A stretch of DNA of 64,000 bases from Pseudomonadota bacterium (GTDB taxonomy: Bacteria > Myxococcota_A > Polyangia > Polyangiales > Polyangiaceae): assembly GCA_023423895.1 (NCBI GenBank), contig JAFAER010000005.1:62001-126000 (forward strand). The letters are read 5' to 3'. The translations under genes were made by a program, and so were the position numbers. Of this stretch, positions 53,739 through 63,200 are shown one piece after another (the stretch's first letter is position 1; each line of letters begins with the position of its first letter). A model generated the notes under the pieces. It saw nothing but the letters and a program-made list of their open reading frames with translations, made no database searches and was not told where the DNA came from.

Positions 53739-54603
53739 TTCGGAGTTGCTGAGCGAGACGGAATCGCAGCTCGTCGAAGAGAGCCGCTCCGCGCTGACGC
53801 ACGCGCGAGCAGACGGCAGCCTCGAGCGGTTGATCTCCGCGACCACCGAGGCCGTGCTCGCAGCCAACGTTGCGCCGACGCCGCCGGTGTCGAGCACCTG
53901 GCGAAAGCTCGGCGGGGTCGGTCTCGCGGGCGTCCTCGCGCTGTCGGCGGCCGGCTACGTTGCGACGCGAGAGGATCCGCCTGCTGCTGCCGCGAGCGCG
54001 CCTGCGCCGTCGGACGCGCCCCAACGCACGGAGGCGACGCCAGCGCTTCCAACACCTTCGCCAGCGCACGAGACCGTCGTCGCCATCGATGCGCTTCCTT
54101 CCGTTCCGCCAACGCCCGCACCGGCGGCGTCGCCAGCGAACGTCGTCGGCCGCGAGCGTCCTGCGTCCGTATCGTCGGCGACGAGAGAGGCTGCACTGCA
54201 GCCGACCACGGAACCTGCACTGCAGCCGACCACGGACGAGAGCGCGGCTTCGCTCTTCCGCCGTGCAAACGCAGCTCGCCACGGAGGTGACGACACCGGC
54301 GCCAGCGAGCTCTATCGCCGGCTGCTCGATGGCCACCCGGAGACGCGCGAAGCGGCGACGGCCCGGGTCATCTACGGCCGCATGCGCCTCGACGGCGGCG
54401 ACGCCCGCGAGGCACTCGCGCAGTTCGAGGCCTACCTGGCCCGCTCGCCGAACGGCACGCTCGCGGAGCAGGCGCTCGTCGGTCGTGCACGCTCGCTCCG
54501 CGCGCTCGGCCGGCGCGACGAGGAGCGAGCGGCGTGGGCCGCCGTCCTCCGCGCGTTTCCGGAGTCCGCGAGCAAGTCGGAAGCCTTCGAGCGCGGGCGT
54601 TGA
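53731..54603 (+). CDS. Anti-sigma-like membrane protein with TPR tail (triad B)
   Basis: 290 residues from ATG 53731, overlapping the sigma gene by 8 bp. The cytoplasmic part is ~58 residues, the membrane segment about 59-77 (KLGGVGLAGVLALSAAGYV), then a Pro/Ala/Ser-rich periplasmic linker. In the linker a 24-bp duplication (54191-54237) doubles the octapeptide ALQPTTEP. The C-terminal ~110 residues are TPR-like: ASELYRRLLDGHPETREAATARVIYGRMRLDGGDAREALAQFEAYLARSPNGTLAEQALVGRA. Same plan as the protein encoded at 40939-41685. Its stop is 1 bp from the stop of the convergent barrel gene. Confidence 0.8.
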   Translation: MSDSELLSETESQLVEESRSALTHARADGSLERLISATTEAVLAANVAPTPPVSSTWRKLGGVGLAGVLALSAAGYVATREDPPAAAASAPAPSDAPQRTEATPALPTPSPAHETVVAIDALPSVPPTPAPAASPANVVGRERPASVSSATREAALQPTTEPALQPTTDESAASLFRRANAARHGGDDTGASELYRRLLDGHPETREAATARVIYGRMRLDGGDAREALAQFEAYLARSPNGTLAEQALVGRARSLRALGRRDEERAAWAAVLRAFPESASKSEAFERGR

Positions 54604-54604
54604 T

Positions 54605-55654
54605 TCAGAACCGCAGAACGAGGCCGGTTCGAGCGACACCACGAGCCGCGTGCGGCGAGAGGACGACGACGTCACGAATGCTCTCGACGACGTAGCTCGA
54701 CGCGCCGACGGGAACGTCCAGCCCGAGATCGAGCCGCAGGGCGAGACGTGGATGGATCGCAGCCTTCACCCCGGTGAACACGCCGAAGACCGGGACGACG
54801 TCGAGCCCGTGGCTCGCCGCTGCGCGCGGCCCATCGGAAGCGAGGACGGTGGTCGTGACGGTGACGAGGTCGACGCCGCCACCAGCGCCGAGCACGAGAT
54901 CGAACACGCCTGCGATCGGCAGCTCCGCGGCCACATCGGCGCGAAACGCATGCTGCCCGAACCTCGACGCCGTCCCGCGCGTCGCGACGCTGAAGGCGGA
55001 GCGCTGCTCGGCGGCGAGCGACGTCCGCACGGCGACCGGGCCGGCGCGACCGATGACCGACAGCGCCGCTCCCGTCCCCACGACGATCGGCGCCACGTCG
55101 GCGTACGTCCGCGCGCTGAACGAGCTCTCGAGCTCGAGTACATACGTGCGACGAACCTGGACTGCGGGCGTCCGTGCGGGAGATTCGTGTCGCACGACCG
55201 AAGAACGAGGCACGCCGACGAGCTTCCCGACGCGCATCGCCTCGACGGTATGAACGACGACCTGCGCGATCTCCTCGCGCTCGATCTCGTCGAGCTCGCC
55301 GTTCATCCGGAAGTCTCTGACGAACTCGCGATCGTGACGTGGGTCCACGATCGTCACGCGCGCGCCGTCGTCGCCCGTCGCCTCGATCCGGACGAACGCG
55401 AGGAGCTGCGAGGCTCGCTCTCCGGACGGCGGCGCCGCGGCGTCTCGCGTGAACGTGGGTACGACCTGGACGCGCGAGAGGACCTCACGCAGCGCGGCCT
55501 CCAGGTCCTCGTCGTGGATCTTCGCCAGCGAGATCTCGACGTTCGGAGGTGCGCTCGCCTCGGCACGGACGACGGACGTGCCCGCGAGGAACGCGAACGT
55601 GCACGCTGCGAGTCGAAGAAGCGCCAGAAGGCAGGCCCAGATCAGCGCCCTCAT
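54605..55654 (-). CDS. Putative outer-membrane protein (triad B)
   Basis: 349 residues from ATG 55654, with a signal peptide (WACLLALLRLAACTFAFLAG...VRAEA). An N-terminal periplasmic domain of ~120 residues (VEISLAKIHDEDLEAALREVL...IVDPRHDREFVRDFRMNGELDEIEREEIAQVVVHTVEAM) leads to a C-terminal region of alternating residues ending in Phe (GLVLRF), typical for an outer-membrane barrel. The two-domain plan matches the third members of triads A and C. It is convergent with the anti-sigma gene by 1 bp and divergent from the third sigma gene, 210 bp away. An open-frame extension upstream of the ATG lacks a signal. Confidence 0.72.
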   Translation of the reverse strand: MRALIWACLLALLRLAACTFAFLAGTSVVRAEASAPPNVEISLAKIHDEDLEAALREVLSRVQVVPTFTRDAAAPPSGERASQLLAFVRIEATGDDGARVTIVDPRHDREFVRDFRMNGELDEIEREEIAQVVVHTVEAMRVGKLVGVPRSSVVRHESPARTPAVQVRRTYVLELESSFSARTYADVAPIVVGTGAALSVIGRAGPVAVRTSLAAEQRSAFSVATRGTASRFGQHAFRADVAAELPIAGVFDLVLGAGGGVDLVTVTTTVLASDGPRAAASHGLDVVPVFGVFTGVKAAIHPRLALRLDLGLDVPVGASSYVVESIRDVVVLSPHAARGVARTGLVLRF

Positions 55655-55769
55655 GCGCCGGCCGAAGGATAACGGGGCGGGATGCACGGCGTCACGCGTC
55701 ACCCTCCATGATGCCCACCATGGCTTCGACACCAGCCTCCGCGATCTTCGGTCGGTCGATTTTGATCAT

Positions 55770-55842
55770 CCAATATGCGGTCCAGCGGTCGATTTTCTTC
55801 GCTGGAAGCGTGAGCCGTCCAGACGCTGACCGGCCATATTGG
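55770..55842. promoter_or_regulatory. Inverted repeat in divergent promoter region
   Basis: CCAATATG (55770-55777) plus CGGTC, then GACCG followed by CATATTGG (55835-55842), form an inverted repeat with a ~50-nt spacer, between the triad B outer-membrane gene and the triad C sigma gene. CGGTCGATTTT also occurs twice nearby. Probably a regulator-binding or DNA-looping region; the protein is unknown. Confidence 0.5.
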
Positions 55843-55864
55843 GGGGCCGATTGCCGGTACCTCG

Positions 55865-56479
55865 ATGACGCTTCACGCCGTGCCTCCGACGACCGAGCTC
55901 GCCTCCTGCCAGGCTCTCCTGACCGGGCTCGTGGCAAGACAGGCCTGGGCCGAACGCGAGCTGCTCGTGCGTTTCACGGCCCGAGTCGAGCGCGTCATCA
56001 CACGAATAACGGGCGACGTGAGTGCGGATCTCGACGATCGCGTGCAGGAGACCTTCGTCCGCGTGCTCGAGCGCGTGCACCTGATCCGAGACGCCGACAG
56101 CCTTCCCGCCTTCGTGACGCGCGTGGCCGTGAACGTGGCCCGTGAGAGTCTGCGCGCGCGGCGCCGACGAAGATGGCTCTCGTTCTTCGGGCCCGCCGAC
56201 GTTCCGGAGGCCCCTGCCCCCGTCGCGAGCGACGACGTTCGGGGCGCATACCTCGCGTTCTATCGTGTGGTGGACACGCTCGGGGAAGACGAGCGCATCG
56301 TGTTCGTCTTGCGCCACGTGGAGGGAATGGAGCTGCGCGAGGTCGGCGAGGTCGTGGGCCTCTCGCTGGCCACCGTGAAGCGACGGCTGGCAGAGGCTCA
56401 GCGTACGTTTCTCGCTCGTGCCTCCGTCGTGCCCGATCTGGAAGATTGGCTCGCCGGGAGTCGCAAGTGGAGCACGTGA
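55865..56479 (+). CDS. ECF-type RNA polymerase sigma factor (triad C)
   Basis: 204 residues. Region 2: ELLVRFTARVERVITRITG....DLDDRVQETFVRVLERVHLIRDADSLPAFVTRVAVNVARESLRARRRRRW. Region 4: VVDTLGEDERIVFVLRHVEGMELREVGEVVGLSLATVKRRLAEAQRTFL. It is coupled by GTGA to a FecR-domain anti-sigma protein. The sigma/FecR pairing is the classic cell-surface-signalling arrangement, though no TonB-dependent receptor is nearby; a barrel-type protein takes that place. Confidence 0.92.
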   Translation: MTLHAVPPTTELASCQALLTGLVARQAWAERELLVRFTARVERVITRITGDVSADLDDRVQETFVRVLERVHLIRDADSLPAFVTRVAVNVARESLRARRRRRWLSFFGPADVPEAPAPVASDDVRGAYLAFYRVVDTLGEDERIVFVLRHVEGMELREVGEVVGLSLATVKRRLAEAQRTFLARASVVPDLEDWLAGSRKWST

Positions 56480-57744
56480 CGCAGCTCGATGACCTCGGAA
56501 GCCGCGTGCGCGCGCACCAGGATGCCCTCTTGCAGGAAGGGCACGGCGCCGCCGAGGCGAGCGTGGCCGAACGCGTCGTCGCGCTCCGCGCCGCACGTCT
56601 GCGTCGCGCCCCCGCGCCGTCGCGGCACCGGGGCGCGGTCCGCGGAGCCGCCGTGCTGGTACTCGCCGCGAGCGTCACCTTCGTCCTCGCACGCCGCCCG
56701 AACACGCCCCCGACCGACGCGTCGCCCCTGACGTACACGGTCGACGGCGAGCCCCGGCAGCCTGAAGGCGCGCGGTGGTCGGCGCCGGGGAGATGGTTGG
56801 TCCCGACGTCGAGCGACGCCGTCATCCGCTTCTCCGACGGGAGCGAGGTCGACGTCCGACCATCGAGCGTCGTGCGTCTCGCGAAGGTCGACGCTCACGG
56901 CGCGACCATCGTGCTCGAACGCGGGTTCGTCCACACCCATGTCGTGCCGCGCAAGGACAACGTGTGGAACGTCGTCGCCGGGCCCTATCGGATTGCGGTG
57001 AAGGGCACGCGCTTCGACACCGAATGGCAGCCGGAAGACGGCCGCGGGCGCCTGCGCGTCGCGATGCACGAGGGAACAGTCGTCGTGACGGGCGCATGCC
57101 TCGGCGCGGGCCGTCAGCTCGAAGCCGGGGACGTCGGCGACATCCAGTGTCCATCCGAAGCGCCGGCCGCGACGCAGAGCGCCGCCCCCGCGAGCGCGCT
57201 TCCGCACGCGCTCCCCGAGCCTCCGCGAGCGCCCACGGCTTCGCGTCCAACCGTGCGCGCCATCGCGACGACGTCCGCGACCGCGCCTGGCCAGCCCTCC
57301 TCCTGGCAGACGATGGCGCGCTCCTCTCCTCGTGAGGCGCTCGCCGCCGCGCCGATCGACGACGTCCTCGAGCGGGGCGGTCCAGAGGACGTCATGCTGC
57401 TCGCAGAGGTCGCCCGGCGAGCGGGCGCGCTGGAGGTGGCCGAGCGCGCCCATCGAGTGGCGCGAGCGCGATTCCCCGGGACCGAGGTCGCAGCTCGGTC
57501 GACGTTCCTCCTCGCGCGCATGCTGGCCGATGCGCAGCGCAGCGTCGAAGCGGAGTCGCTATTTGCCGAATACGCGGCGCTCTCCCCGAACGGCGTCTTC
57601 GCGCAGGAGGCGGCCTCTCGCTTGCTCGAGATCGCTAGGACGCGCGGCGACGTCGCCGTGACGAAGGTGCGGGCACGCGCCTACCTCGAACGCTTCCCCG
57701 ATGGTCCGGCGTCGGAGATCGCGCGTTCGGAGCTGCGCCGATGA
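56476..57744 (+). CDS. FecR-domain anti-sigma protein with TPR-like tail (triad C)
   Basis: 422 residues from the coupled GTG 56476. After ~52 cytoplasmic residues there is one membrane segment at about 54-72 (AVRGAAVLVLAASVTFVLA). A FecR domain follows at about 100-225: DAVIRFSDGSEVDVRPSSVVRL, IVLERGFVHTHV, YRIAVKGTRFDTEW and LRVAMHEGTVVVTG. An Ala/Pro linker leads to a C-terminal TPR-like part (AHRVARARFPGTEVAARSTFLLARML...EAESLFAEYAALSPNGVFAQEAASRLLEIA). This FecR plus TPR form explains the anti-sigma-like proteins of triads A and B, which keep the TPR tail without a recognisable FecR domain. Confidence 0.9.
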   Translation: MTQLDDLGSRVRAHQDALLQEGHGAAEASVAERVVALRAARLRRAPAPSRHRGAVRGAAVLVLAASVTFVLARRPNTPPTDASPLTYTVDGEPRQPEGARWSAPGRWLVPTSSDAVIRFSDGSEVDVRPSSVVRLAKVDAHGATIVLERGFVHTHVVPRKDNVWNVVAGPYRIAVKGTRFDTEWQPEDGRGRLRVAMHEGTVVVTGACLGAGRQLEAGDVGDIQCPSEAPAATQSAAPASALPHALPEPPRAPTASRPTVRAIATTSATAPGQPSSWQTMARSSPREALAAAPIDDVLERGGPEDVMLLAEVARRAGALEVAERAHRVARARFPGTEVAARSTFLLARMLADAQRSVEAESLFAEYAALSPNGVFAQEAASRLLEIARTRGDVAVTKVRARAYLERFPDGPASEIARSELRR

Positions 57745-58697
57745 GCCGAACGCTCGTCTGCACCTGTGCGCTCACGTTTGCCTTACCTGCGAACGCCCAT
57801 GACGCCGAGGCTCCACGTTGTGACGTCGTCGTCGTCTCCGATGAAGGCGATGTCTTCGGCGAGCTCGTCGCCGAAGAGCTTCGAGCGAACGTCTCTTGTA
57901 TCGCCGTAGCTCAGAGCATCGAAGATGCTCGCCATCGAACCATCGTCCGTGTGGTCTCGCGTCGTTCGGTGGAAATCTGGGAGCAGGGCGCGCTGTCCAC
58001 GGTCCTCATGCTGACGGGCTCCGACGATGTCGATGCGATCAAGGTCGCCGAGCACGTGCACGCCCGCACGCTCGCGCCCGTCGAGCCACTGCCTCCGCAG
58101 ATGGCAGACGTGGTGACTCCGCTAGTCGAGTCCCCACGGCCGCCATCTGCGGAGTCTCCACCGATCCGTGCGGCCGCGCCTCCGGCCGACCGCGTCCTTC
58201 TGGGGGCGGGAATCGGAGGGAGCCTCGAAGGTACGTCGATCGCAACGACCGTGCGCCTCGATGCGCGCGCGCGGCTCGCCGGACCACTGGGGGCAGGCGC
58301 TCTCGTTTCGCTGCCGCTCGCTCCAGGCCGGCTCACACAAGGTGGCCACGAGGCCGTGGTCGCCACGGTCGCCGGCGGCGTCTACGCCGATGCGCTCCTC
58401 GGTCATCCAGCGCGGGGATTTTCCTTTCGCGGCGGCGTCGCGACGCTGCTTGCTCGGACGTCGACCTCGGGGTTCACCACTGCGCCGCTCGAAGGCCGAC
58501 GCGACGCTCGGCTCACCGTCGTCATCGGCGCGCTGGCTTCGATGGCCCTGGCGCTCACCGAGCGCTTCGCCGTCACCGTCGACGGGCTCATCGGCGCGGC
58601 GGTTCCTGGCGTCGAGATCCGTTTCGCGGGCGAACGTGCCGCTTCGTGGGGAGCTCCCTTTGCGCTGCTCTCGCTCGGAGGGCGCATCGCGTTCTGA
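57741..58697 (+). CDS. Putative outer-membrane protein (triad C)
   Basis: 318 residues from ATG 57741, coupled by ATGA to the FecR gene. Signal peptide LVCTCALTFALPANAHDAE. The periplasmic domain (CDVVVVSDEGDVFGELVAEELRANVSCIAV...SVEIWEQGALSTVLMLTGSDDVDAIKVAEHV) has the size and pattern of those in the other two triad proteins. A Pro-rich linker is followed by a barrel-like region (LLGAGIGGSLEGTSI, ALVSLPLAPG) ending GGRIAF with a C-terminal Phe. It likely interacts with the TPR tail of the FecR protein to transmit an envelope signal; this is inferred from coupling. Confidence 0.78.
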   Translation: MSRTLVCTCALTFALPANAHDAEAPRCDVVVVSDEGDVFGELVAEELRANVSCIAVAQSIEDARHRTIVRVVSRRSVEIWEQGALSTVLMLTGSDDVDAIKVAEHVHARTLAPVEPLPPQMADVVTPLVESPRPPSAESPPIRAAAPPADRVLLGAGIGGSLEGTSIATTVRLDARARLAGPLGAGALVSLPLAPGRLTQGGHEAVVATVAGGVYADALLGHPARGFSFRGGVATLLARTSTSGFTTAPLEGRRDARLTVVIGALASMALALTERFAVTVDGLIGAAVPGVEIRFAGERAASWGAPFALLSLGGRIAF

Positions 58698-58759
58698 TCC
58701 GATTGGGGTCCGATGACCGAGCCGTATTGGCGATGTTCGGCCATCTCGAGACAAACACC

Positions 58760-59965
58760 ATGCAACGACTCATTCGCTTTTCCTTGCTCACGTTCGCGCT
58801 CACGGCGTGTGACATCGCCATGCTCGATCCGATCACACGCCCCAACAAGGAAGCCCCCGACGACGACGATGATGGCGGCGATGGCGGGACCTTCGCGCCG
58901 CCGATGACACCTCCGGAACGCGACGACGACGTCGTGCCCCCTCCCCCCGAGCCTGGGCCGCTCACACCCAACCCGGCCTGCACGATGACGCCGGAATTTC
59001 CGGATCAGGTCATCCTCGCGTGCGGCCTCCCCTGGGAGACGTCGATCGTCGCCGTCTCTCCACGGCACATCGCGACGACCGTGTTCGGCGGCACGACGCT
59101 CGAGCGCATCGACCGGGTTACGAAACAGATCGAGACGATCGCACATGCGTACACGGAGTATCCGGAAACGCAATTCCGTCTATCCGAGGGCGCGTTCGTA
59201 TTCTCCAAATCGCTCAATCGACTCGCCTTCGCAGACGCTTTCACCACGGGCTGGGGGATCCGGACGGTCGACCTCGCCTCTGGCACCATCAAGACGCTCT
59301 CGCGCAGTGGCGTATCGCATTCCCTCGGCGGCTTGGGAACGGACCTGTTCTACAACGCCACCCCCGAGAGTGGAGGCGGGATTCAGCGCCTCTCGTTCCA
59401 CGGCGGAACGAGCGTGCGGGTCGGAGACGGCGACAACGCGATCGGCACGACCGGCGGGTGGACGTACTTCATGCACTACGTCGCCGAGGACGATGCCGAC
59501 GCGCTCAGCCGCGTACGCACGAGCGGCGGCGCCCCGCAGGAGGTTGCTCGCAACGTGACGCGTTTCGGCTGTCCCGTAGCGCTCGACGCAAACGGCGGCG
59601 CCTACTACGTCCAGCGAGGCACGCTCGAAGAGCCGTGGCGACTGCTCCACATCGGTCCAGAATATCCATGGTCGCGCGACGTCTTCGTCTGCTCCGACGT
59701 GGACCACTGCGGTGACCGGCCGACATGGGTGAAGCTGCATGGGGACCGCGTCTTCGTCGGGGGAGACTACGGGCGCTATGTCGCTCATGCGAAGCTCGAG
59801 GAGCTCACCTTCCATCAGTTCATCGAGCTGAGCCGATATCGCGGCCGGAGCACGCTCTGGTTCGAAGGGGACCACATGTTCGAGGTCTCCCTGCACGCAG
59901 GCCCGAACGACGACACTCCTCTGGCGATGATCTCGGCGCGTCCGCTGCCTCCGCCCATTCACTGA
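58760..59965 (+). CDS. Lipoprotein with TolB/DUF5050-like propeller
   Basis: 401 residues from ATG 58760, with lipobox FALTAC near residue 17, then an Asp/Gly/Pro-rich linker (acidic DDDDDGGDGG run). The body carries repeated strands such as VVAVSPRHIATTVFGGTTLERID, VFSKSLNRLAFADAF and GTDLFYNATPESGGGIQRLSF, as in TolB/DUF5050-type propellers. An upstream in-frame extension overlaps the previous gene in another frame and is not used. It begins 62 bp after triad C and may be its output. Function unknown. Confidence 0.78.
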   Translation: MQRLIRFSLLTFALTACDIAMLDPITRPNKEAPDDDDDGGDGGTFAPPMTPPERDDDVVPPPPEPGPLTPNPACTMTPEFPDQVILACGLPWETSIVAVSPRHIATTVFGGTTLERIDRVTKQIETIAHAYTEYPETQFRLSEGAFVFSKSLNRLAFADAFTTGWGIRTVDLASGTIKTLSRSGVSHSLGGLGTDLFYNATPESGGGIQRLSFHGGTSVRVGDGDNAIGTTGGWTYFMHYVAEDDADALSRVRTSGGAPQEVARNVTRFGCPVALDANGGAYYVQRGTLEEPWRLLHIGPEYPWSRDVFVCSDVDHCGDRPTWVKLHGDRVFVGGDYGRYVAHAKLEELTFHQFIELSRYRGRSTLWFEGDHMFEVSLHAGPNDDTPLAMISARPLPPPIH

Positions 59966-60220
59966 CTCGAACGCTCCTTTCTTGCGACGAGGCCCGGCGG
60001 GCTCCTTTGGAGGGAAACGCACGTGGAGGTCGGACTCACCGCGAAGCATCGACGCGTTCAGGCGATCAAAAGCGCGCCGTGATCGTCATTCCTCGGCAGC
60101 GCCACCTGGTCGGCCGATCGGGAATGCCCTTTCCCTGCTGCCGTCACGTGCGGGCCCGCACGCTTCAGGTTGCGTTTCTCCCGACCTCTCTCACGCATCC
60201 CGCATCCAGAGCCCCGCACG

Positions 60221-63200
60221 ATGAAATGGACCACGAAGACGTTCGCCGGCGGTCACCTGTCGACCGTCATGGCACTGACCATGCTGACCGGAAAGGCGCG
60301 CGAGCGCTTCGTCACCCGCGCCGGAGAGCCAGGCACGCGGGATGACTCGACGCGGGAAGCATTCGCGACGGTCTACGGCTGGTCTCCGCCGGCCGAGCTC
60401 GGCGAGTGGCAAGCGGTCGCGAAGGCGTACGCGAAGAGCGCCGCGGAGATCTCGGACGTTTGGATGCTCGGCGACCCGATCTCGTATGCCCGCGGGCTTG
60501 CGAAGTCCTTCAAGCTCGAGAAGGTGCTCAACGCCGAGGACTTCTGGATCACCGCGCTGACCGGGCTCGAGATGTTCGGGTCGGATCCGTGCGGAGACAG
60601 CTGCTTCGTCAGCACGCTGGCGACCGGCAGGGACGACGGTGCCGAGGTCCACCTCCTCAACCACGAGAACGGCGAGCTCGACGGAGGGCAGTTCGGGTCG
60701 ATCGCCAACTTCATCGCGTCGTACTTCTCGAGCTCCGACGATGACGATGACGATGACGATGACGGCGACGACGGTCATCCGTGGTCGACCGCGGCCTCGA
60801 AGTACGACGAGGCGTTCGAGCAGAGCCGACCGTCGCGACCGGCCTGGATCGCCGCCGATCAGCTCTTCGCGCGCAGCCACTGGCTGATGGACCTACCCAC
60901 GGGAGAAAAGGGCTTCGAGCTCGCGCGAAAGCTCGGAAGTGCTCCGTCGTTCGCGGTGTGGCTGGAAGAGCGCCCGCGACTCATCGAGCACCCGGTCCTG
61001 GTCCACTACTGGATCATGGCGCACTACTTCCTCGGCAACGTCGCGGCGTGTCGCGAGGCGATCGCGATTGGCCAGAAGGCGCCCGGACGCATCGCCCCCG
61101 CCCTTGCCGCCCTCGTCGAAGGCCTCCTGGAGAAGCCCGAAAAAGCGGCGTTCGGGAAGCTCTCGGCAAAGGCGCTCGCGAAGCTCTGCGAAGCCGTACG
61201 GAAGAACGCGCCGCCGGAGCTGCTCGATCCCGCGGTCGCGGGAACGCTCACGAACGAGCGTGCTGCCAAGAACGGTTCGGCGAGCCGAGAGAAGGTCCGG
61301 GCGCGTCTCGCGGCAGGAGAGGACCCGTGGGCGATCGTTGCCGAGCACCCGCACGACGTCGCGGTGCACGATCTCGCGCTCGAGTCGCTCGCTTCGTCGG
61401 CGAGGGACAAGAAGCTCGCAAGCTGCATCAAGGAGTACTTCCGGGAGCGCAAGTGCGAGGCCTACAACACTTGGCCGTACGACTCTGAAAAGTACGACCG
61501 GCGGTTCAACCCGGTCATCGCCGCAGCCTTTCGCTCGGGGCTGCGCTACGACGTCGACCATCCGAAGGCGTACGCAGGAATCACGAAGACGCTCGGCATC
61601 GCCGATGACGATCTTGCGATGGCTGCCTTCGAACAGGCCATCGACGAGCTCGCGGTCGAGGACTCTCGCGTCGAATACGTCATCGAAGGGCTGGCGAGCA
61701 GCGCTCACGCACGTGCGGGCGCTCTCCTCGAGCGCGCCGCGTTGCGTTTCTTCGCGACGCTCGAAGAGGCTCGGGAGCGTAACGACAAGAAGGCCAAAGA
61801 GGGCCCGACGCTCGACAACATCTTCCGCGTCGACTCGCACTTCGCCGAGGCGCTTCGCGTCGCGCTCCTCCGCGACGACGAGATCGCGGTACGACTCGCC
61901 GAGAAGACCCTGACCTTCCGTTCGAATCTGCAGCTCTTCGGCACCGCGCTGGGGCTCGCGGTGAGCGTTCTGGCCCGTCGTGGCCGAACGAGCTGTCTCG
62001 CGTGGGCACAGGCCTACGCGTCGATGGCCGTCGAGCAACTCTCCGGCTCCGATTGGGTCGATGACATCGTCCAGGCCAACCTCGCCGAGTGCGCCATCGC
62101 GATTGCCCGGCTCGCACCGGGCGACGACGCGATGGCCTTCTTGCAGGAGCGGTTCGCCGCCGAGCGTAAACACCTGAGGGCCGACCTGGCCATCCGCGGC
62201 GCGCTCCTCGCGGGCCTTCTGATCCTCGAGCCGAAAAACACCGCATACCGCGGCTGGGTCGAGCGGTTACTCGGCAACCGCACCGGCGCATTCTCGATCT
62301 TCAGCGTCCTCCGCGGGATCGAGGAGAGTGGCGCGGACATCCCCGCGTCCTGGGTACTGCCGCACGTCTACGCATCGCGAACCTCGCTCACCGCGACGCA
62401 GACCGGAGAGGAGGTCGTCCAGGCCGCCGCCCGGCGCGCACTGTCGGTCCTCGGCGCGCCACCGCCGCCGCCGTACGACGACAGCGACGAATACGCCAAT
62501 CGCACTCCCGACGAAGCACTTCCGGCCGCGATCCTCCGCCCGGATCGGCACCGGCTCGAGAGCGTCTTCGAGCGCATTCGCGAGAGTAACGTGGTCCATC
62601 CGGACATCGTCGCGAACGGCGGCGCCGTCCTGCGCGACCTCTACGCGTGGTCGTCCGATGATTGGGACCGGGTCGACAACCGCGCACGCGTCGAAGGACT
62701 GCGCGTCATGCGCCTGCAAGGGCCTGCCGCAACTCCCGCGCTCGCCGCCTTGCTCGAGCTGCCGCACATGTCCGTGGAGGATCGCGGGTTCGCTCGCATC
62801 ACGCTCCGCTACTGCGGGCAAGAGGCCGTGGTCCGTCGATGGCTGCAGTCGGCGAGCATCGACGAGGTGCTCGCGGAGCTGACGCAGCCCACGCCTTCCT
62901 CCGTCGCCTTCCCCGATCTGCTCGCCGCACATGCGGTCGCTCGCATCGGCGAGCGCGCCAGCGAAGCGTGCCTCGCCGCCGTCGAACGACGGCTCGCCGA
63001 CGCCCCGCGGACGTCCGACTACGCCGGCCCAGGCGATCCCGCGCTCACGCTCCTGCCCTTCGTCGTCGGGACGCTGGGCGACGACGCCCGAACGCGCCTC
63101 CGCTCCTTGGCGAAAGGGTTCGACACGTACCGCTCGGCGCGCGCGATCCTCTTGCAGGCAGCCAAGTTCGAGCCCCAGCCGCTGCACTTCGACTGGAAGG

